Source: Micromonospora sp. 15K316 (GTDB lineage: Bacteria > Actinomycetota > Actinomycetes > Mycobacteriales > Micromonosporaceae). From it: DNA of 64,000 bases. The DNA lies in the NCBI RefSeq assembly GCF_004348525.1, contig NZ_SMKG01000016.1:1-64000 (forward strand), given 5' to 3'. Below the pieces are notes generated by a model, which was given only the letters and a program-made list of their open reading frames with translations, did no database searches and was not told where the DNA came from. The position numbers and the translations under genes are program-made. Shown piece by piece: positions 8,851 to 17,708 of the stretch (position 1 is its first letter; the number at the start of each line of letters is the position of its first letter).

Positions 8851-9003
8851 ATGGCTGCCAACCAGAGCGGCAGCGAAGCCGAGGACGGCATCATCCTCGA
8901 GCTGCTCTCACCGCCGGCCACGACCTCCAACGACGCCGAACCACGGCAGATCCATGTGTCGGATCTTGACGCCGCTCGATGGTCCGATGACGCGATGCCG
9001 TAG
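8851..9003 (+). CDS. Possible small acidic protein of 50 residues
   Basis: ATG at 8851 opens a 50-codon frame (MAANQSGSEAEDGIILELLS and onward, ending WSDDAMP). It has natural composition, but no ribosome binding site and no recognised family. It fills the 336-bp gap between the histidine phosphatase and the PH-like gene; apart from it, nothing was seen there. Confidence 0.25.
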   Translation: MAANQSGSEAEDGIILELLSPPATTSNDAEPRQIHVSDLDAARWSDDAMP

Positions 9004-9055
9004 TCCAGCCGGACTACTCCGTTACCCACGCGGGCCATCCGTAGCATGGCCCGCC

Positions 9056-9508
9056 ATGAGCCGCATCGTCATCAGGCCACGCGTCCAGATCCCGATCCTG
9101 GTCGTCATCTTCACTCTGTGGACCCTGCTGGGCGTTACGTACTTCACCTCCGGGGACGTAGTCGCCGACCGCGACTGGTTCCGCATCGTGCTGGGGTGCG
9201 CATCCGTCACGAGCGGCGTGGCCGGGATCTGGCGGGCTCTTCGACTCGGTGTGGTCATCGACGCGGGCGGTGTCCGCGTTCGCGGCTTCGACAGCCGTGA
9301 CACGGTCACCCCGTGGAGCGCGATCCGGTCGGTCGACCGTGCGCAGATCGGCGTACGAGGGGGGTTGCCGCTCTACGCTCCGGTCCTGCGCCTCGGTGAC
9401 GACGCCGACGCCATGCCCCTCCCCGCCCTCGGCTCCTACTCACGGCAGGACGCCGAACGCAAGGTCGAACAGCTGCGGAGCCTCAAGCGCGGCACCCCGA
9501 GTTCCTGA
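9056..9508 (+). CDS. PH-like domain membrane protein
   Basis: 150 residues. Two predicted membrane helices occupy the N terminus (IPILVVIFTLWTLLGVTYF and IVLGCASVTSGVAGIWRAL), followed by a small beta-rich domain with the signature VVIDAGGVRVRGFDSRDTVTPWSAIRSV, typical of bacterial PH-domain (low molecular weight protein antigen 6-like) membrane proteins. ATG at 9056 gives a natural N terminus (MSRIVIRP). The function of this family is not established. Confidence 0.7.
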   Translation: MSRIVIRPRVQIPILVVIFTLWTLLGVTYFTSGDVVADRDWFRIVLGCASVTSGVAGIWRALRLGVVIDAGGVRVRGFDSRDTVTPWSAIRSVDRAQIGVRGGLPLYAPVLRLGDDADAMPLPALGSYSRQDAERKVEQLRSLKRGTPSS

Positions 9509-9614
9509 TCGGGATACAGAGGTGGACGGCGGCAGCGGCAGTCGTGTGTATCTGGACCGCAGCACGTTTCTCGCTCGTCACGGCGTGATACCACCTCTCG
9601 GTCGGGTTCGGCTG

Positions 9615-9977
9615 TCAGGCTTCGGCGAGGGTGCTGAACTGAACGCCCGCGAGTCGCCAGCCTTCGGGTTGCTCGACCCAGGTCTGGCTGACGCGGACGG
9701 TCAAGGTCATCTCCTGGCCACGCCAGGCCGAGCGGCTGCGCTGGACGCACCGGACGATGGCCGCGTGGGCATAGGGGTTCACCTCGACGTCGCTGCTCTC
9801 CAGGCTGAGATAGGCGAAGTCGGCGAACTTCCCGATCCACTGTGCCTTGTCGAGCAGGTAGCCCTGATCGCCGATGGATCGAAAGTCGTCGGTGAGCAAT
9901 CTCTGCAGCGTGGCGGCGTCGCCGTGGAGTTCGGCCTCGTCGAAGGCCTGCTGAAGTCGGAGGACATCGAAGATCAC
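9615..9977 (-). CDS. NTF2-like (SnoaL/DUF4440) family protein
   Basis: 120 residues, GTG start at 9977. The sequence LQQAFDEAELHGDAATLQRLLTDDFRSIG and later TLTVRVSQTWVEQPEGWRLAGVQFS match the cone-shaped NTF2-like fold used by small cytosolic hydrolases, isomerases and stress-associated proteins. Catalytic residues cannot be assigned. It stands alone, convergent with the upstream plus-strand gene. Confidence 0.75.
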   Translation of the reverse strand: MIFDVLRLQQAFDEAELHGDAATLQRLLTDDFRSIGDQGYLLDKAQWIGKFADFAYLSLESSDVEVNPYAHAAIVRCVQRSRSAWRGQEMTLTVRVSQTWVEQPEGWRLAGVQFSTLAEA

Positions 9978-10051
9978 TCGCAGATTCTGACCGACCGCGA
10001 TCGCCTACGGAAAACGGCATCGCGGAGCGGTTGCTGCTGCGGGTCAGCCGG

Positions 10052-10672
10052 TCAGGTGCGCGGTGGGATGGCCGATCGGTGGCCCCCGTGCGAGGCGACC
10101 AGGGCATCAGCCACGATCGCGGCGTCCGCCTCGGCGAGGTCGGCGGGATACTCCGGCAGGAGGTCGTCCCAGACGACCAGCCAGGATCCGTAGAACTGCG
10201 TCTGACCCTGCGGCCGGGCGAAGAACCAGACGTGCAGGTGAGCGGCGCCGTCGCCGAGGCGGTAGACGTGGGCTCGCGCGATGTGCGGCAGAGCCTGCAC
10301 GTGGCGGACGATCCGAGTCGTCAGCAGTCCCAGCTCCGCGGCGAGATCGTCGGGGAGGTCCGCCATGTCATAGTGATCGCGCGGGTACAGCATCAACGCC
10401 AGCGGTACGCCCACTCCCGTGACACGGGCCAGCCGCCAGTGATCGTTGAACCAGATGCCCTCGTCGCGCTCCTGGCAGTTCCGGCACTCCGCCGGATCCT
10501 CGCCGTGCCGGGCCGGCTCGGGCAGCACCGGCGGGCGCAGCGGCGCGACGCGCAAGCCGTCCTGTTCGAACGGGCTGATGTCCCACCCCGTCATCCGCGC
10601 CAACGGGAGTCGCCGCTCGCTGTCCGCGGCGGCCACCGCATGGTCGTAGAACCGGTCCGGAGGCAGGGCCAT
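10052..10672 (-). CDS. HIT-like nucleotide-binding domain protein
   Basis: About 206 residues. Features are RNCQERDEGIWFNDHWRLARVTG, which resembles the start of HIT-type hydrolases, and HVYRLGDGAAHLHVWFFARPQG, in which AHLHVWFF corresponds to a degenerate histidine triad (H-x-H-x). A PAECRNC cysteine pair could bind metal. ATG at 10672 is preferred; an in-frame TTG at 10702 adds ten residues. Activity on nucleoside phosphates is plausible but unproven because the third histidine is missing. Confidence 0.6.
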   Translation of the reverse strand: MALPPDRFYDHAVAAADSERRLPLARMTGWDISPFEQDGLRVAPLRPPVLPEPARHGEDPAECRNCQERDEGIWFNDHWRLARVTGVGVPLALMLYPRDHYDMADLPDDLAAELGLLTTRIVRHVQALPHIARAHVYRLGDGAAHLHVWFFARPQGQTQFYGSWLVVWDDLLPEYPADLAEADAAIVADALVASHGGHRSAIPPRT

Positions 10673-10784
10673 GGCGCGAAGAACCGTACAGCCAAGATCC
10701 AATCGCTATTCATCGCTCGGGTAGATCAACGCATCTCTGACCTTGGCCGACCGGTCCCCGGCGACCTGCGATTACGGTCTGCGC

Positions 10785-10988
10785 ATGCCGGATGAGATCG
10801 CGCTGCGGCTCGACCGCGCAACCGCCGAAGATCTGTACGCGGCGCTGTACGAGACCGGAGAGCACGTCGCGGCTGGCGCGGCCATCACTCCACCCACAGC
10901 CGGAGAGGCCGAGCGGCTGGGCCGATTCCTGCGGGACCTGGGCCACACGTTGGGCCGTCGTTGCTCTCCGTCCTGCGACCACCTCTAG
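10785..10988 (+). CDS. Small hypothetical protein (67 residues)
   Basis: ATG at 10785; a 67-residue soluble protein, MPDEIALRLDRATAEDLYAALYETGEHV and onward, ending RRCSPSCDHL. The alternating Leu/Ala pattern suggests two amphipathic helices. The terminal CSPSCDH could bind metal. No family was recognised. It is followed by the alpha/beta hydrolase after 123 bp. Confidence 0.5.
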   Translation: MPDEIALRLDRATAEDLYAALYETGEHVAAGAAITPPTAGEAERLGRFLRDLGHTLGRRCSPSCDHL

Positions 10989-11111
10989 TCGGACGGCGTC
11001 GCGTTGCTCAGCGGCCCATGGGTGCGGTTCGGCGTTGCCACACTGCACGAACGGCGACTATGTCTCTGCGCCGTACAGGGCGAGGCGTCGAGCGTCTAGC
11101 GGGGAGGCGAT

Positions 11112-11924
11112 ATGGATTTGGTGCTGCCCGACGGTCGAGTCCTGGGCTGGGCGGAGTACGGCGATCCGGCCGGGATGCCGGTCGTTTTCCTGCACGGCAC
11201 GCCGGGCTCTCGGCTCAGCCGCCCGGAAGACTCGGCGCTGGCGGGCGTCCGCCTGATCACGATTGATCGGCCCGGGTACGGCCGGTCCACACCCGTCCGA
11301 CAGCCGACGCTCCTCGGCGTCGCTGAGGACGTCGGCACGCTGATGAGCTCAATGCGGATCGAACGCTTCGGCCTGATCGGTTTCTCTGGCGGTGCGCCGT
11401 ACGCCGTTGCCTGTGGGGCCCGGCTCCCGCATCGACTGACCGGGGTGGTCGCCGCGGCCTTCACCGGCCCCTATCGGGAACTGCGCACTGTCCGTGGCCG
11501 GCAGCGGTTTCAGGCGTGGGCCCTGCGGAACGTTCCGGGGCTCGGGCGCCGCTACGTGACCCGCACCGCCGCGTGGTACGCCGAGGATCCGCTCAAGCAG
11601 CACCGGCAACTGCTCGCCGGCGGCCAGGACCCCTGGATGCGGCCCTACGAGGAGTCCAACCGCGAAGGTGCCCGCCAAGGCGCGGCCGGGCTGGCCGGGG
11701 ACTGGCTCGCCACCGACATCCACCCCTGGGGGTTCGGCCTGCGCGACGTGCCCTGCCGCGTACTCATCTGGGCCGGTCGGCACGACCCCGGCCGGGCCGT
11801 TCCCGACGCACCGTTGATCGCCGCGCGGATTCCCAGCGCCGAGATTCGCGTCAGCGAGGACGCAGCCCACACGCCGTCTCCAACCGACTGGCGAGCAATG
11901 CTGACGTGGGTAACGAGCCGCTGA
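11112..11924 (+). CDS. Alpha/beta hydrolase fold protein
   Basis: 270 residues, ATG at 11112 after a GGGGAGGCGAT ribosome binding site. It has the oxyanion loop FLHGTPGSR near residue 31, the nucleophile elbow GFSGGAP near residue 95 (Ser), a catalytic Asp in AGRHDPGR and a catalytic His in EDAAHTPSP near the C terminus. The class includes esterases, haloperoxidase-like enzymes and proline iminopeptidase-like hydrolases; the substrate cannot be inferred. It is cytoplasmic, with no signal peptide. Confidence 0.87.
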   Translation: MDLVLPDGRVLGWAEYGDPAGMPVVFLHGTPGSRLSRPEDSALAGVRLITIDRPGYGRSTPVRQPTLLGVAEDVGTLMSSMRIERFGLIGFSGGAPYAVACGARLPHRLTGVVAAAFTGPYRELRTVRGRQRFQAWALRNVPGLGRRYVTRTAAWYAEDPLKQHRQLLAGGQDPWMRPYEESNREGARQGAAGLAGDWLATDIHPWGFGLRDVPCRVLIWAGRHDPGRAVPDAPLIAARIPSAEIRVSEDAAHTPSPTDWRAMLTWVTSR

Positions 11925-12043
11925 GAACCTGCACTCCCCGAAGTAGCCGTGAAACCGGAGCGGGGTGAATCACTTCCGCTGTTCGGCGGAGCCCGAGAGG
12001 GAAGGGATGGGTGCCCTGAAGCGGCGAGAGGACGTACGCGGCG

Positions 12044-12541
12044 CTACTCGTTGATCAGCTGCTCTCGAAGAATGTCCGCGTGCCCGCAGTGTTGGGCGAG
12101 CTCGCGCAGCACGTGGAGATACACCCACCGCAGTGGAAGCGGCCCCCGCCGGTGCCCGTGCAGGATGTCGTCCAGAGCGAGGGATGCCGTCGCCCGGCGT
12201 GATGCTTCGCAGGCTTCACGGTGTGCGTGCTGGATGCTGGCGATGGTGTCGTCGTCATCGAGGATGAACGACTCTTCTGAATTCGCAGGGATGCCGATCT
12301 CCGCGCGCGACCGGCAGGTGACGGCTTCGTCGAACCAGACCTTTTCGACGAACGTCGCGTGCTTCACGAGGCCCAGCAACGTGGTCCGGGAGGCCACCAA
12401 CGATCGTCGCGCCTGCTCCTCTGTCAGCCCGTCCAAACGATGATTGAGTGCGTTGCGGTGCTCGTCGAGGAACGCCTCGAACTGGGCACGGGCCGGCTGT
12501 GCGATGACCTCGTCGGCGAAGGTGGGCGGGTAGGAAGGCAT
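12044..12541 (-). CDS. DinB / DUF664 family protein
   Basis: 165 residues, ATG at 12541. A four-helix DinB-like protein: FEAFLDEHRNALNHRLDGLTEEQARRSLVASRTTLLGLVKHATFVEKVWFDEAV, then a C-terminal LRELAQHCGHADILREQL. The histidines in LVKHATFVE and AQHCGHADI match the usual metal-binding triad of mycothiol-dependent and related DinB enzymes. The substrate is unknown. Confidence 0.85.
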   Translation of the reverse strand: MPSYPPTFADEVIAQPARAQFEAFLDEHRNALNHRLDGLTEEQARRSLVASRTTLLGLVKHATFVEKVWFDEAVTCRSRAEIGIPANSEESFILDDDDTIASIQHAHREACEASRRATASLALDDILHGHRRGPLPLRWVYLHVLRELAQHCGHADILREQLINE

Positions 12542-12652
12542 GGGCGAAGCATTCCAGAACGGCAGCTGTAGCGGCGGCGGCGGTACCTGGCGTCATGCGC
12601 ACACGGCGAAGCCGGGCGCCCTGGAGCGTCGTCGGCCTGGGATCATGTCGCG

Positions 12653-13207
12653 GTGAGTCAGTACTTCCAGGTCGGCGAGCTTGTGCTCTGGAACCCGTCC
12701 CACACGGTCGCGCAGCTGTTCGCTCGCATGACCGAGGCGATGGTGCCGGTTGCCGGGTGTCCGTCAGGTGTCGGACCGGACATCGGGCGGGACGAGTACG
12801 AGGTCGACCCGGATATCTTCGCGGCGTTCGTGGACGCGCTGACGATGCGATACCTGTCGACGAACCACCCCATCCTCACGGCGATGCTCGAGGGGTACCT
12901 ACCGGCCGCGCTCGTAATGGTCCGGCGCAGCGGCCGCGACCTGCCGGCGCTTGAACGGCAGATCGCACGGGGCAGCCGTGATGTCTCACTCAACCGCGAC
13001 GTGTTCGATCCGGACGGCGACCGGCAGCGCCTCCTGAACCTGGCGGAGCGCCACGCGCGCGATGCCCAGCTGAACCGCCGCCACCGCCGGGCGGCCCTCC
13101 TGACCCGGGAGTCGACCAACCTCGCGACGATCACTGCGCCTGGTCGAGCAACCTCTGAATCGTGTCACGCACTCGGCGATCCTTCTCAACCTTCGAATGG
13201 TTGTTGA
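12653..13207 (+). CDS. DUF6086 family protein
   Basis: 184 residues, GTG at 12653. MSQYFQVGELVLWNPSHTVAQLF, the acidic DIGRDEYEVDPDIFAAFVDAL and YLSTNHPILTAMLEGYL match the DUF6086 family of actinomycete proteins of unknown function. Residues beyond about 155 overlap the convergent HEAT-like fragment and look like extension into non-native sequence, so the C terminus may be altered by the rearrangement described at 13131-13844. Confidence 0.6.
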   Translation: MSQYFQVGELVLWNPSHTVAQLFARMTEAMVPVAGCPSGVGPDIGRDEYEVDPDIFAAFVDALTMRYLSTNHPILTAMLEGYLPAALVMVRRSGRDLPALERQIARGSRDVSLNRDVFDPDGDRQRLLNLAERHARDAQLNRRHRRAALLTRESTNLATITAPGRATSESCHALGDPSQPSNGC

Positions 13208-13460
13208 GGATCTCGCGCAGGTGACAGCTCAGCTGCGTACCCTCCCGCGTGCTTGTCGCCATGAGGATGGCCGCGAGTGATCGGACGGTGGGCGCCTGGT
13301 CTGCGAGAGCTGCAGGCAGCAGATTGCGACCGTGCTCGCCCTGGGCGGACAGCGCGTGCAAGATGGTCTCTCTTACGGTCGCGTGCGGTTCGGTCATCAG
13401 AGCCTGCGCGAGCACACCGGGAAGCGATGCGCTTGGCCTCGGGTACGTGATGAATGTGTC
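13131..13460 (-). pseudogene. C-terminal fragment of a HEAT-repeat-like protein
   Basis: On the minus strand, a coherent alpha-helical segment (LPGVLAQALMTEPHATVRETILHALS, LLPAALADQAPTVRSLAAILMAT, DTIQRLLDQAQ) ends in a TGA at 13131. Repeats with a conserved V-R pair resemble HEAT/Armadillo repeats. The frame upstream of about 13460 (minus direction) is antisense to a TetR fragment and is not coding-like, so the 5' part of this gene is missing. The exact breakpoint is approximate. Confidence 0.5.
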
Positions 13461-13844
13461 GTCGCCGTCTACCGGCACCAGGTCGAGGCCTGCGCCGAAG
13501 CCGACCCGACGCTGCTGGCGGAGAGCAGCACACCGCACACCGCACTGGCGCGTTGGATCAACCTCTTCGTCGACTTCCTGGTCACCAAGCACGGCCTCGC
13601 CGAGGCGTTGCAGTCCGACGACGCCGCCTTCGAGAATCTGCACGCCTACTTCCTCGACCGCCTCGTCCCCGTGTGCGCCCAGCTCCTCGACGCGGCTGCC
13701 ACAGCCGGCGAGATCGTCGCCGACCTGGATGCCTACGAACTGCTGCGTGGCGTCGGCAATCTCTGTATCGGCGCGGGCAACGACAGCCGCTACGACGCGC
13801 GTCGCCTGGTCGCACTGCTCATCGCGGGACTGCGGCTGCGCTAA
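13461..13844 (+). pseudogene. TetR-family regulator, C-terminal ligand domain only
   Basis: The peptide VVAVYRHQVEACAEADPTLL through LARWINLFVDFLVTKHGLAEALQSDD to a C-terminal DARRLVALLIAGLRLR is the C-terminal domain typical of SbtR-like TetR regulators. The N-terminal helix-turn-helix (about 50-60 residues) is absent: sequence 5' of 13461 is antisense of the HEAT-like fragment. It is therefore a decapitated regulator created by a rearrangement or deletion, not a functional repressor. Confidence 0.7.
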
Positions 13845-13947
13845 TCAGCGCTTGGATCCGCGTCGGCGACGTAGGCAGCGACTGATGTCAGTCATTGATG
13901 GCACACTGCCCCTTCAACTCGAAGGACATCACGAGGGAAAGTGACAG

Positions 13948-14331
13948 GTGCCAAGCATGTCTGGCGAAGTAGATGACTTCATGGCGACGCTCGCTCACCC
14001 CCTGAAGTCGGGTGTCGAGGAGCTCAGGTCGGCAATCTTGGCGTCGAACACCGAGATCTCGGAGCACGTGAAATGGAACGCTCCGAGTTTTCGATTCCGT
14101 GGGGACGACCGAGTGACCTTCCGGCTTCGACCCGGTGACCGTGTCCAACTCATCTTCCATCGAGGGGCGAAGGTCCGATCGGACGTTGCCGAGTTCACCT
14201 TCCAAGATCCCACTGGGCTGATGACCTGGCTGGCACCCGATCGCGGCGTCGTGACGTTCCCAGATCTGAAGGCCATGCAGTCTCAACAGGCTGCCGTGGT
14301 CTCCCTCGTGAACCAATGGGTCCGGGCATAG
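13948..14331 (+). CDS. DUF1801 domain protein
   Basis: 127 residues. GTG at 13948 lies 7 bases after a GAGGGAAA ribosome binding site; ATG at 13957 is an alternative. The pattern VDDFMATLAHPLKSGVEELRSAILAS, HVKWNAPSFRF and DLKAMQSQQAAVVSLVNQWVRA matches the YdhG/DUF1801 fold related to iron-chaperone-like proteins. Function is unknown. Confidence 0.8.
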   Translation: MPSMSGEVDDFMATLAHPLKSGVEELRSAILASNTEISEHVKWNAPSFRFRGDDRVTFRLRPGDRVQLIFHRGAKVRSDVAEFTFQDPTGLMTWLAPDRGVVTFPDLKAMQSQQAAVVSLVNQWVRA

Positions 14332-14450
14332 CGCCACGCCCACCCTGCCGGGTCAGGTCGAGACCCCGTCGGGGCACGCAACTCGCAGCCAGGCCTTTCA
14401 CCCTCTGCAGTGGGTCAACTCCCCCTGGCGATCACCGTGAACGCACCCGT

Positions 14451-15086
14451 TCAGACGTTGAGGTATGCCAGAACGGCGAGGACGCGGCGGTTGTCATCGT
14501 CGGAGGGCGGCATGTCCAGCTTGGTGAGAATGTTGTTGATGTGCTTGCTCACGGCCTTGTCAGTGATGCGGAGCTTGGCCGCGATCGCGGCGTTGGAGCG
14601 ACCTTCAGCCATCTCGCCGAGCACCTCACGCTCCCGCGCGGTGAGCACCGCCAGCGGCTCCCGGCGGGCGAGCAATTGCGAGATCACCTCGGGGTCCATC
14701 GCCGTGCCACCGCCGGCGACCCGGTGCACGGCGTCGACGAACTCGCCGACGTCGGACACACGATCCTTGAGGAGGTAGCCCACACCGCCGTCCGGGGTGC
14801 TGAGCAGTTCGCGGGCGTAGAGGGGCTCGACGTGCTGGGAAAGCATGAGGATCGGCAGGCCGGGCATCTGGGTCCGGGCCGCGATCGCGGCTTGCAGGCC
14901 CTCGTCGGTGAATGTCGGGGGGAGGCGGACGTCGATGACCGCCACCTGAGGCTTGTGTGTGATCAGGGCGGGCAGCAGGGCCGGGCCGTTGTCAATGGCC
15001 GCGACGACGTCGAAGTCGAAGGCCTGCAGGAGCCGGGTCAGCCCGTCACGGAGGAGGGCATGGTCCTCGGCGATGACAACGCGCAC
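14451..15086 (-). CDS. NarL/LuxR family response regulator (DesR-like)
   Basis: 211 residues. The receiver domain spans residues 1-120 with the acidic pocket ED (7-8), the phospho-acceptor Asp52 in VIDVRLPP and the conserved Lys in YLLKDR. A LuxR-type helix-turn-helix lies at about 145-205 (LTAREREVLGEMAEGRSNAAIAAKLRITDKAVSKHI). The ATG at 15086 lies inside the last codons of the histidine kinase gene (49-bp overlap), so the two are translationally coupled. Linkage to a divergent fatty acid desaturase suggests control of membrane lipid unsaturation (inference). Confidence 0.92.
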   Translation of the reverse strand: MRVVIAEDHALLRDGLTRLLQAFDFDVVAAIDNGPALLPALITHKPQVAVIDVRLPPTFTDEGLQAAIAARTQMPGLPILMLSQHVEPLYARELLSTPDGGVGYLLKDRVSDVGEFVDAVHRVAGGGTAMDPEVISQLLARREPLAVLTAREREVLGEMAEGRSNAAIAAKLRITDKAVSKHINNILTKLDMPPSDDDNRRVLAVLAYLNV

Positions 15087-16339
15087 GGCAACTCCATGGT
15101 GATGACGGTGGGGCCCCCGGGCGGGCTCGACAGTGCGATCGTGCCATCGAATGCGGCGAGGCGGCGTTCGACACCGCGCAGACCGGTGCCGGCGGCGGGA
15201 TCGGCGCCTCCCGTGCCGTCGTCGGCGACCACCATGCTCAACGCACCGTTCGAATGGCGCATGGACACCGCTCCGGTGCGGGCGCGGCTGTGCCGAATCA
15301 TGTTGGCCAGCGCCTCGGCGACTGCGAAGTACGCCGCGGACTCGACGGGTGTGTCCGGCCGCCCCGGCAAGTCGATGTCAACCGTGATCGGCACCGGCAG
15401 GCTGAGCGCTAGCGCACGGACCGCGCCGCCGAGTCCCCGTTCGGCGAGCACCGGTGGGTGAATGCCACGGACGAGGTGCCTCAGCTCGTCCAGCGCCGCG
15501 ACCCCGGACTCACGCGCCTCGGCGAGCAGCTTGTGGGCCTCGGCCGGGTTTCGGTCGATGAGTGTGTCGGCCAGGCCGATCACCATGCTCAGCGCGACCA
15601 GACGGGCCTGGACGCCGTCGTGCAGGTCGCGTTCGATGCGGCGCAACTCGGCCGCTTGCGCGTCCACCGTGTCGGCACGCGTGACCGTCAGCTGCGTGAC
15701 GCGCAGCCGGAGTTCGGCGGCCCGGGTGGGGGCGAGGAAGAGCCGGGCGAAGTGGGCGTCGACGCGACGCAGCCACGGCGCCGCCCACAGGCCGGCGGCA
15801 AGGATGACGGCGCCTTGCGGTAGGCAGAGCAAGCCGGCGCTGACCGTGTCGATGGACCAGATGGCACCATAGCCGTACCACCCGGCGCCGTGCCAGATCC
15901 ACAACGGGGTCAGCGTCAGACCCACGAGCCCGTACAACGGCACGACCACACCGATCGTCCCGAGGGTGAACCCGACGATCGCGCCCGGCGCAAGCCAGGC
16001 AAGGTCGCGCCAGGTGGCCGGGTCCGTCACCGTCCACCGGAAGCGGCGCCAGCCACCGGCCATGGCACGTTCCGGGGGCGGAAGGTACGGACGGGTCACC
16101 AGGACACCGGCCCGCGAGGCACGTCTGCGCTCGAGATCGGCGCGCATCCGGACCAGCGTCATCGTCCACGGCACCAGCGCAAGGCCGAGGAACGGCACCG
16201 GGGCCAGGGCCAACGCGACAAGCGACACGGCGAGCAGCGGCAGGTTGGTGAGCGCCAAGCCGATCGCGGCCAGGCCGCCCAGCCCCGAGCGCACACCGCG
16301 CCGGGCCCATCGGCCCGTCCGTTCACCAGCCCCAGCCAT
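15038..16339 (-). CDS. NarL-type sensor histidine kinase (DesK-like)
   Basis: About 433 residues from ATG 16339; an in-frame ATG at 16345 gives two more. The N-terminal half holds several membrane segments (GLAAIGLALTNLPLLAVSLVALALAPVPF, then GAIVGFTLGTIGVVVPLYGLVGL and others), with no large extracellular domain. The cytoplasmic part has a HisKA_3 phosphoacceptor motif RRIERDLHDGVQARL, a dimerisation helix, and an HATPase_c domain with the N box AEALANMIRHS and a G box DDGTGGADPAAGTGL. Membrane-embedded sensing is typical of DesK-type thermosensors. It forms an operon with the response regulator and is divergent from the desaturase at 16454. Confidence 0.9.
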   Translation of the reverse strand: MAGAGERTGRWARRGVRSGLGGLAAIGLALTNLPLLAVSLVALALAPVPFLGLALVPWTMTLVRMRADLERRRASRAGVLVTRPYLPPPERAMAGGWRRFRWTVTDPATWRDLAWLAPGAIVGFTLGTIGVVVPLYGLVGLTLTPLWIWHGAGWYGYGAIWSIDTVSAGLLCLPQGAVILAAGLWAAPWLRRVDAHFARLFLAPTRAAELRLRVTQLTVTRADTVDAQAAELRRIERDLHDGVQARLVALSMVIGLADTLIDRNPAEAHKLLAEARESGVAALDELRHLVRGIHPPVLAERGLGGAVRALALSLPVPITVDIDLPGRPDTPVESAAYFAVAEALANMIRHSRARTGAVSMRHSNGALSMVVADDGTGGADPAAGTGLRGVERRLAAFDGTIALSSPPGGPTVITMELPCALSSPRTMPSSVTG

Positions 16340-16453
16340 GTTCACCCGTCATATTGTGCCCGTCAGCGCGGGGTTCGATGGTGGTGCCAGCACCACCTCG
16401 CCGGAGGGCGTAGCGCTCCTGACGATTGAGCCGTCAGGCGGTTTGATCGAGCC

Positions 16454-17521
16454 ATGACGATCACCATGGCGCCGTCGCGGACAACGACCGGCAGTGACTT
16501 CGCCGTCCTGTCCCGCCAGATCAGCGGCGCGGGGCTGATGCAGCGCCGGCCCGCCTACTACATCGCCCGGCTGAGCGTGGTCACGCTCATGTTGCTCGGC
16601 GGCTGGACCGCATTCGTCGTCATCGGCTCGTCCTGGTGGCAGCTGGTGACCGCCGCGTTCCTCGCCGTAACATTCACCCAGGTCGCGCTCGTGGCGCACG
16701 ACCTGGCACACCGCCAGGTGTTCCGCACCAAACGTCCCAGCGAAATCGCCGGACGGCTCGCCGGGAACCTCGGTGTCGGAATGAGCTACGGCTGGTGGAT
16801 GGACAAGCACACCCGTCACCACAACAATCCCAACCACGACGACCTCGACCCTGACGTCGCGCCCGAAGTGCTCATCTGGGCCACCGAGTCGGCCATCGGC
16901 CGGCGCGGGCTGAAGGGCTTCATCACCCGGCATCAGGCCGCGCTGTTCTTCCCGCTGCTCACCCTCCTCGCCATCGACCTGAAGGTGTCGAGCATCAAGT
17001 CCTTGCGCAACGGCACGGTGAAGCGCCGCCGACTGGAGAGCATCCTGCTGATCCTGCACGCCGTCGGCTACCTCTCGGCACTGCTGATCGTGCTCTCGCC
17101 ACTTCAGGCCATCGCGTTCCTGGTCGTTCACCAGGCGCTGTTCGGCGTCTACCTCGGCATGACATTCGCACCCAATCACAAGGGCATGCCGCATCCGACC
17201 GGCGACGAGGACTACCTGCGCAAGCAGGTGCTGACCTCCCGCAACGTCCGCGGCGGCTGGCTGACCGACGCGGCGCTGGGCGGTCTGAACTACCAGATCG
17301 AGCATCACCTGTTCCCCGGCATGCCGACCCCCAACCTGCGCAAGGCCCAGCCGATCGTGCAGGCATACTGCGCGGAGCTCGGCGTCGCCTACGAACAAAC
17401 CAGCCTCGTCACCTCCTACCGCCAAGCCCTGCAGTATCTGCACCAGGTAGGCGCACCGGCCCGCGCCGAACACGCCGCACGCCGGCGGCGGGAGCGCAGG
17501 TCGATGCCGTCGGTCAAGTAA
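16454..17521 (+). CDS. Membrane fatty acid desaturase
   Basis: 355 residues. Three histidine boxes are intact: HDLAH near residue 82, HTRHH near 118 and QIEHHLFP near 280, the last with the Gln-for-His form of front-end and acyl-lipid desaturases. Hydrophobic segments lie between the boxes. The enzyme is a di-iron membrane oxygenase that introduces a double bond into acyl chains. ATG at 16454 is 114 bp from the divergent kinase start, so this intergenic region likely carries both promoters and a DesR-like operator (inference). The basic C-terminal tail (ARRRRERRS) is cytoplasmic. Confidence 0.92.
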   Translation: MTITMAPSRTTTGSDFAVLSRQISGAGLMQRRPAYYIARLSVVTLMLLGGWTAFVVIGSSWWQLVTAAFLAVTFTQVALVAHDLAHRQVFRTKRPSEIAGRLAGNLGVGMSYGWWMDKHTRHHNNPNHDDLDPDVAPEVLIWATESAIGRRGLKGFITRHQAALFFPLLTLLAIDLKVSSIKSLRNGTVKRRRLESILLILHAVGYLSALLIVLSPLQAIAFLVVHQALFGVYLGMTFAPNHKGMPHPTGDEDYLRKQVLTSRNVRGGWLTDAALGGLNYQIEHHLFPGMPTPNLRKAQPIVQAYCAELGVAYEQTSLVTSYRQALQYLHQVGAPARAEHAARRRRERRSMPSVK

Positions 17522-17708
17522 GGAGACCGCCCGGCAGACGGTTTTCGGTCGGGGCGGGAAAGTCCGGGCCGATCATTTTCGGCGCCTTCGCCGAACGTTC
17601 GAGTCGGCGGCCAGGAGCGGCGCGCCGGCAACCGGACTCAGCCCGACCGCTACACCCCATTCGTGAAGATCTTGACACAGCAAAGGGGTCAGGCGTTGAC
17701 TTACGGCT

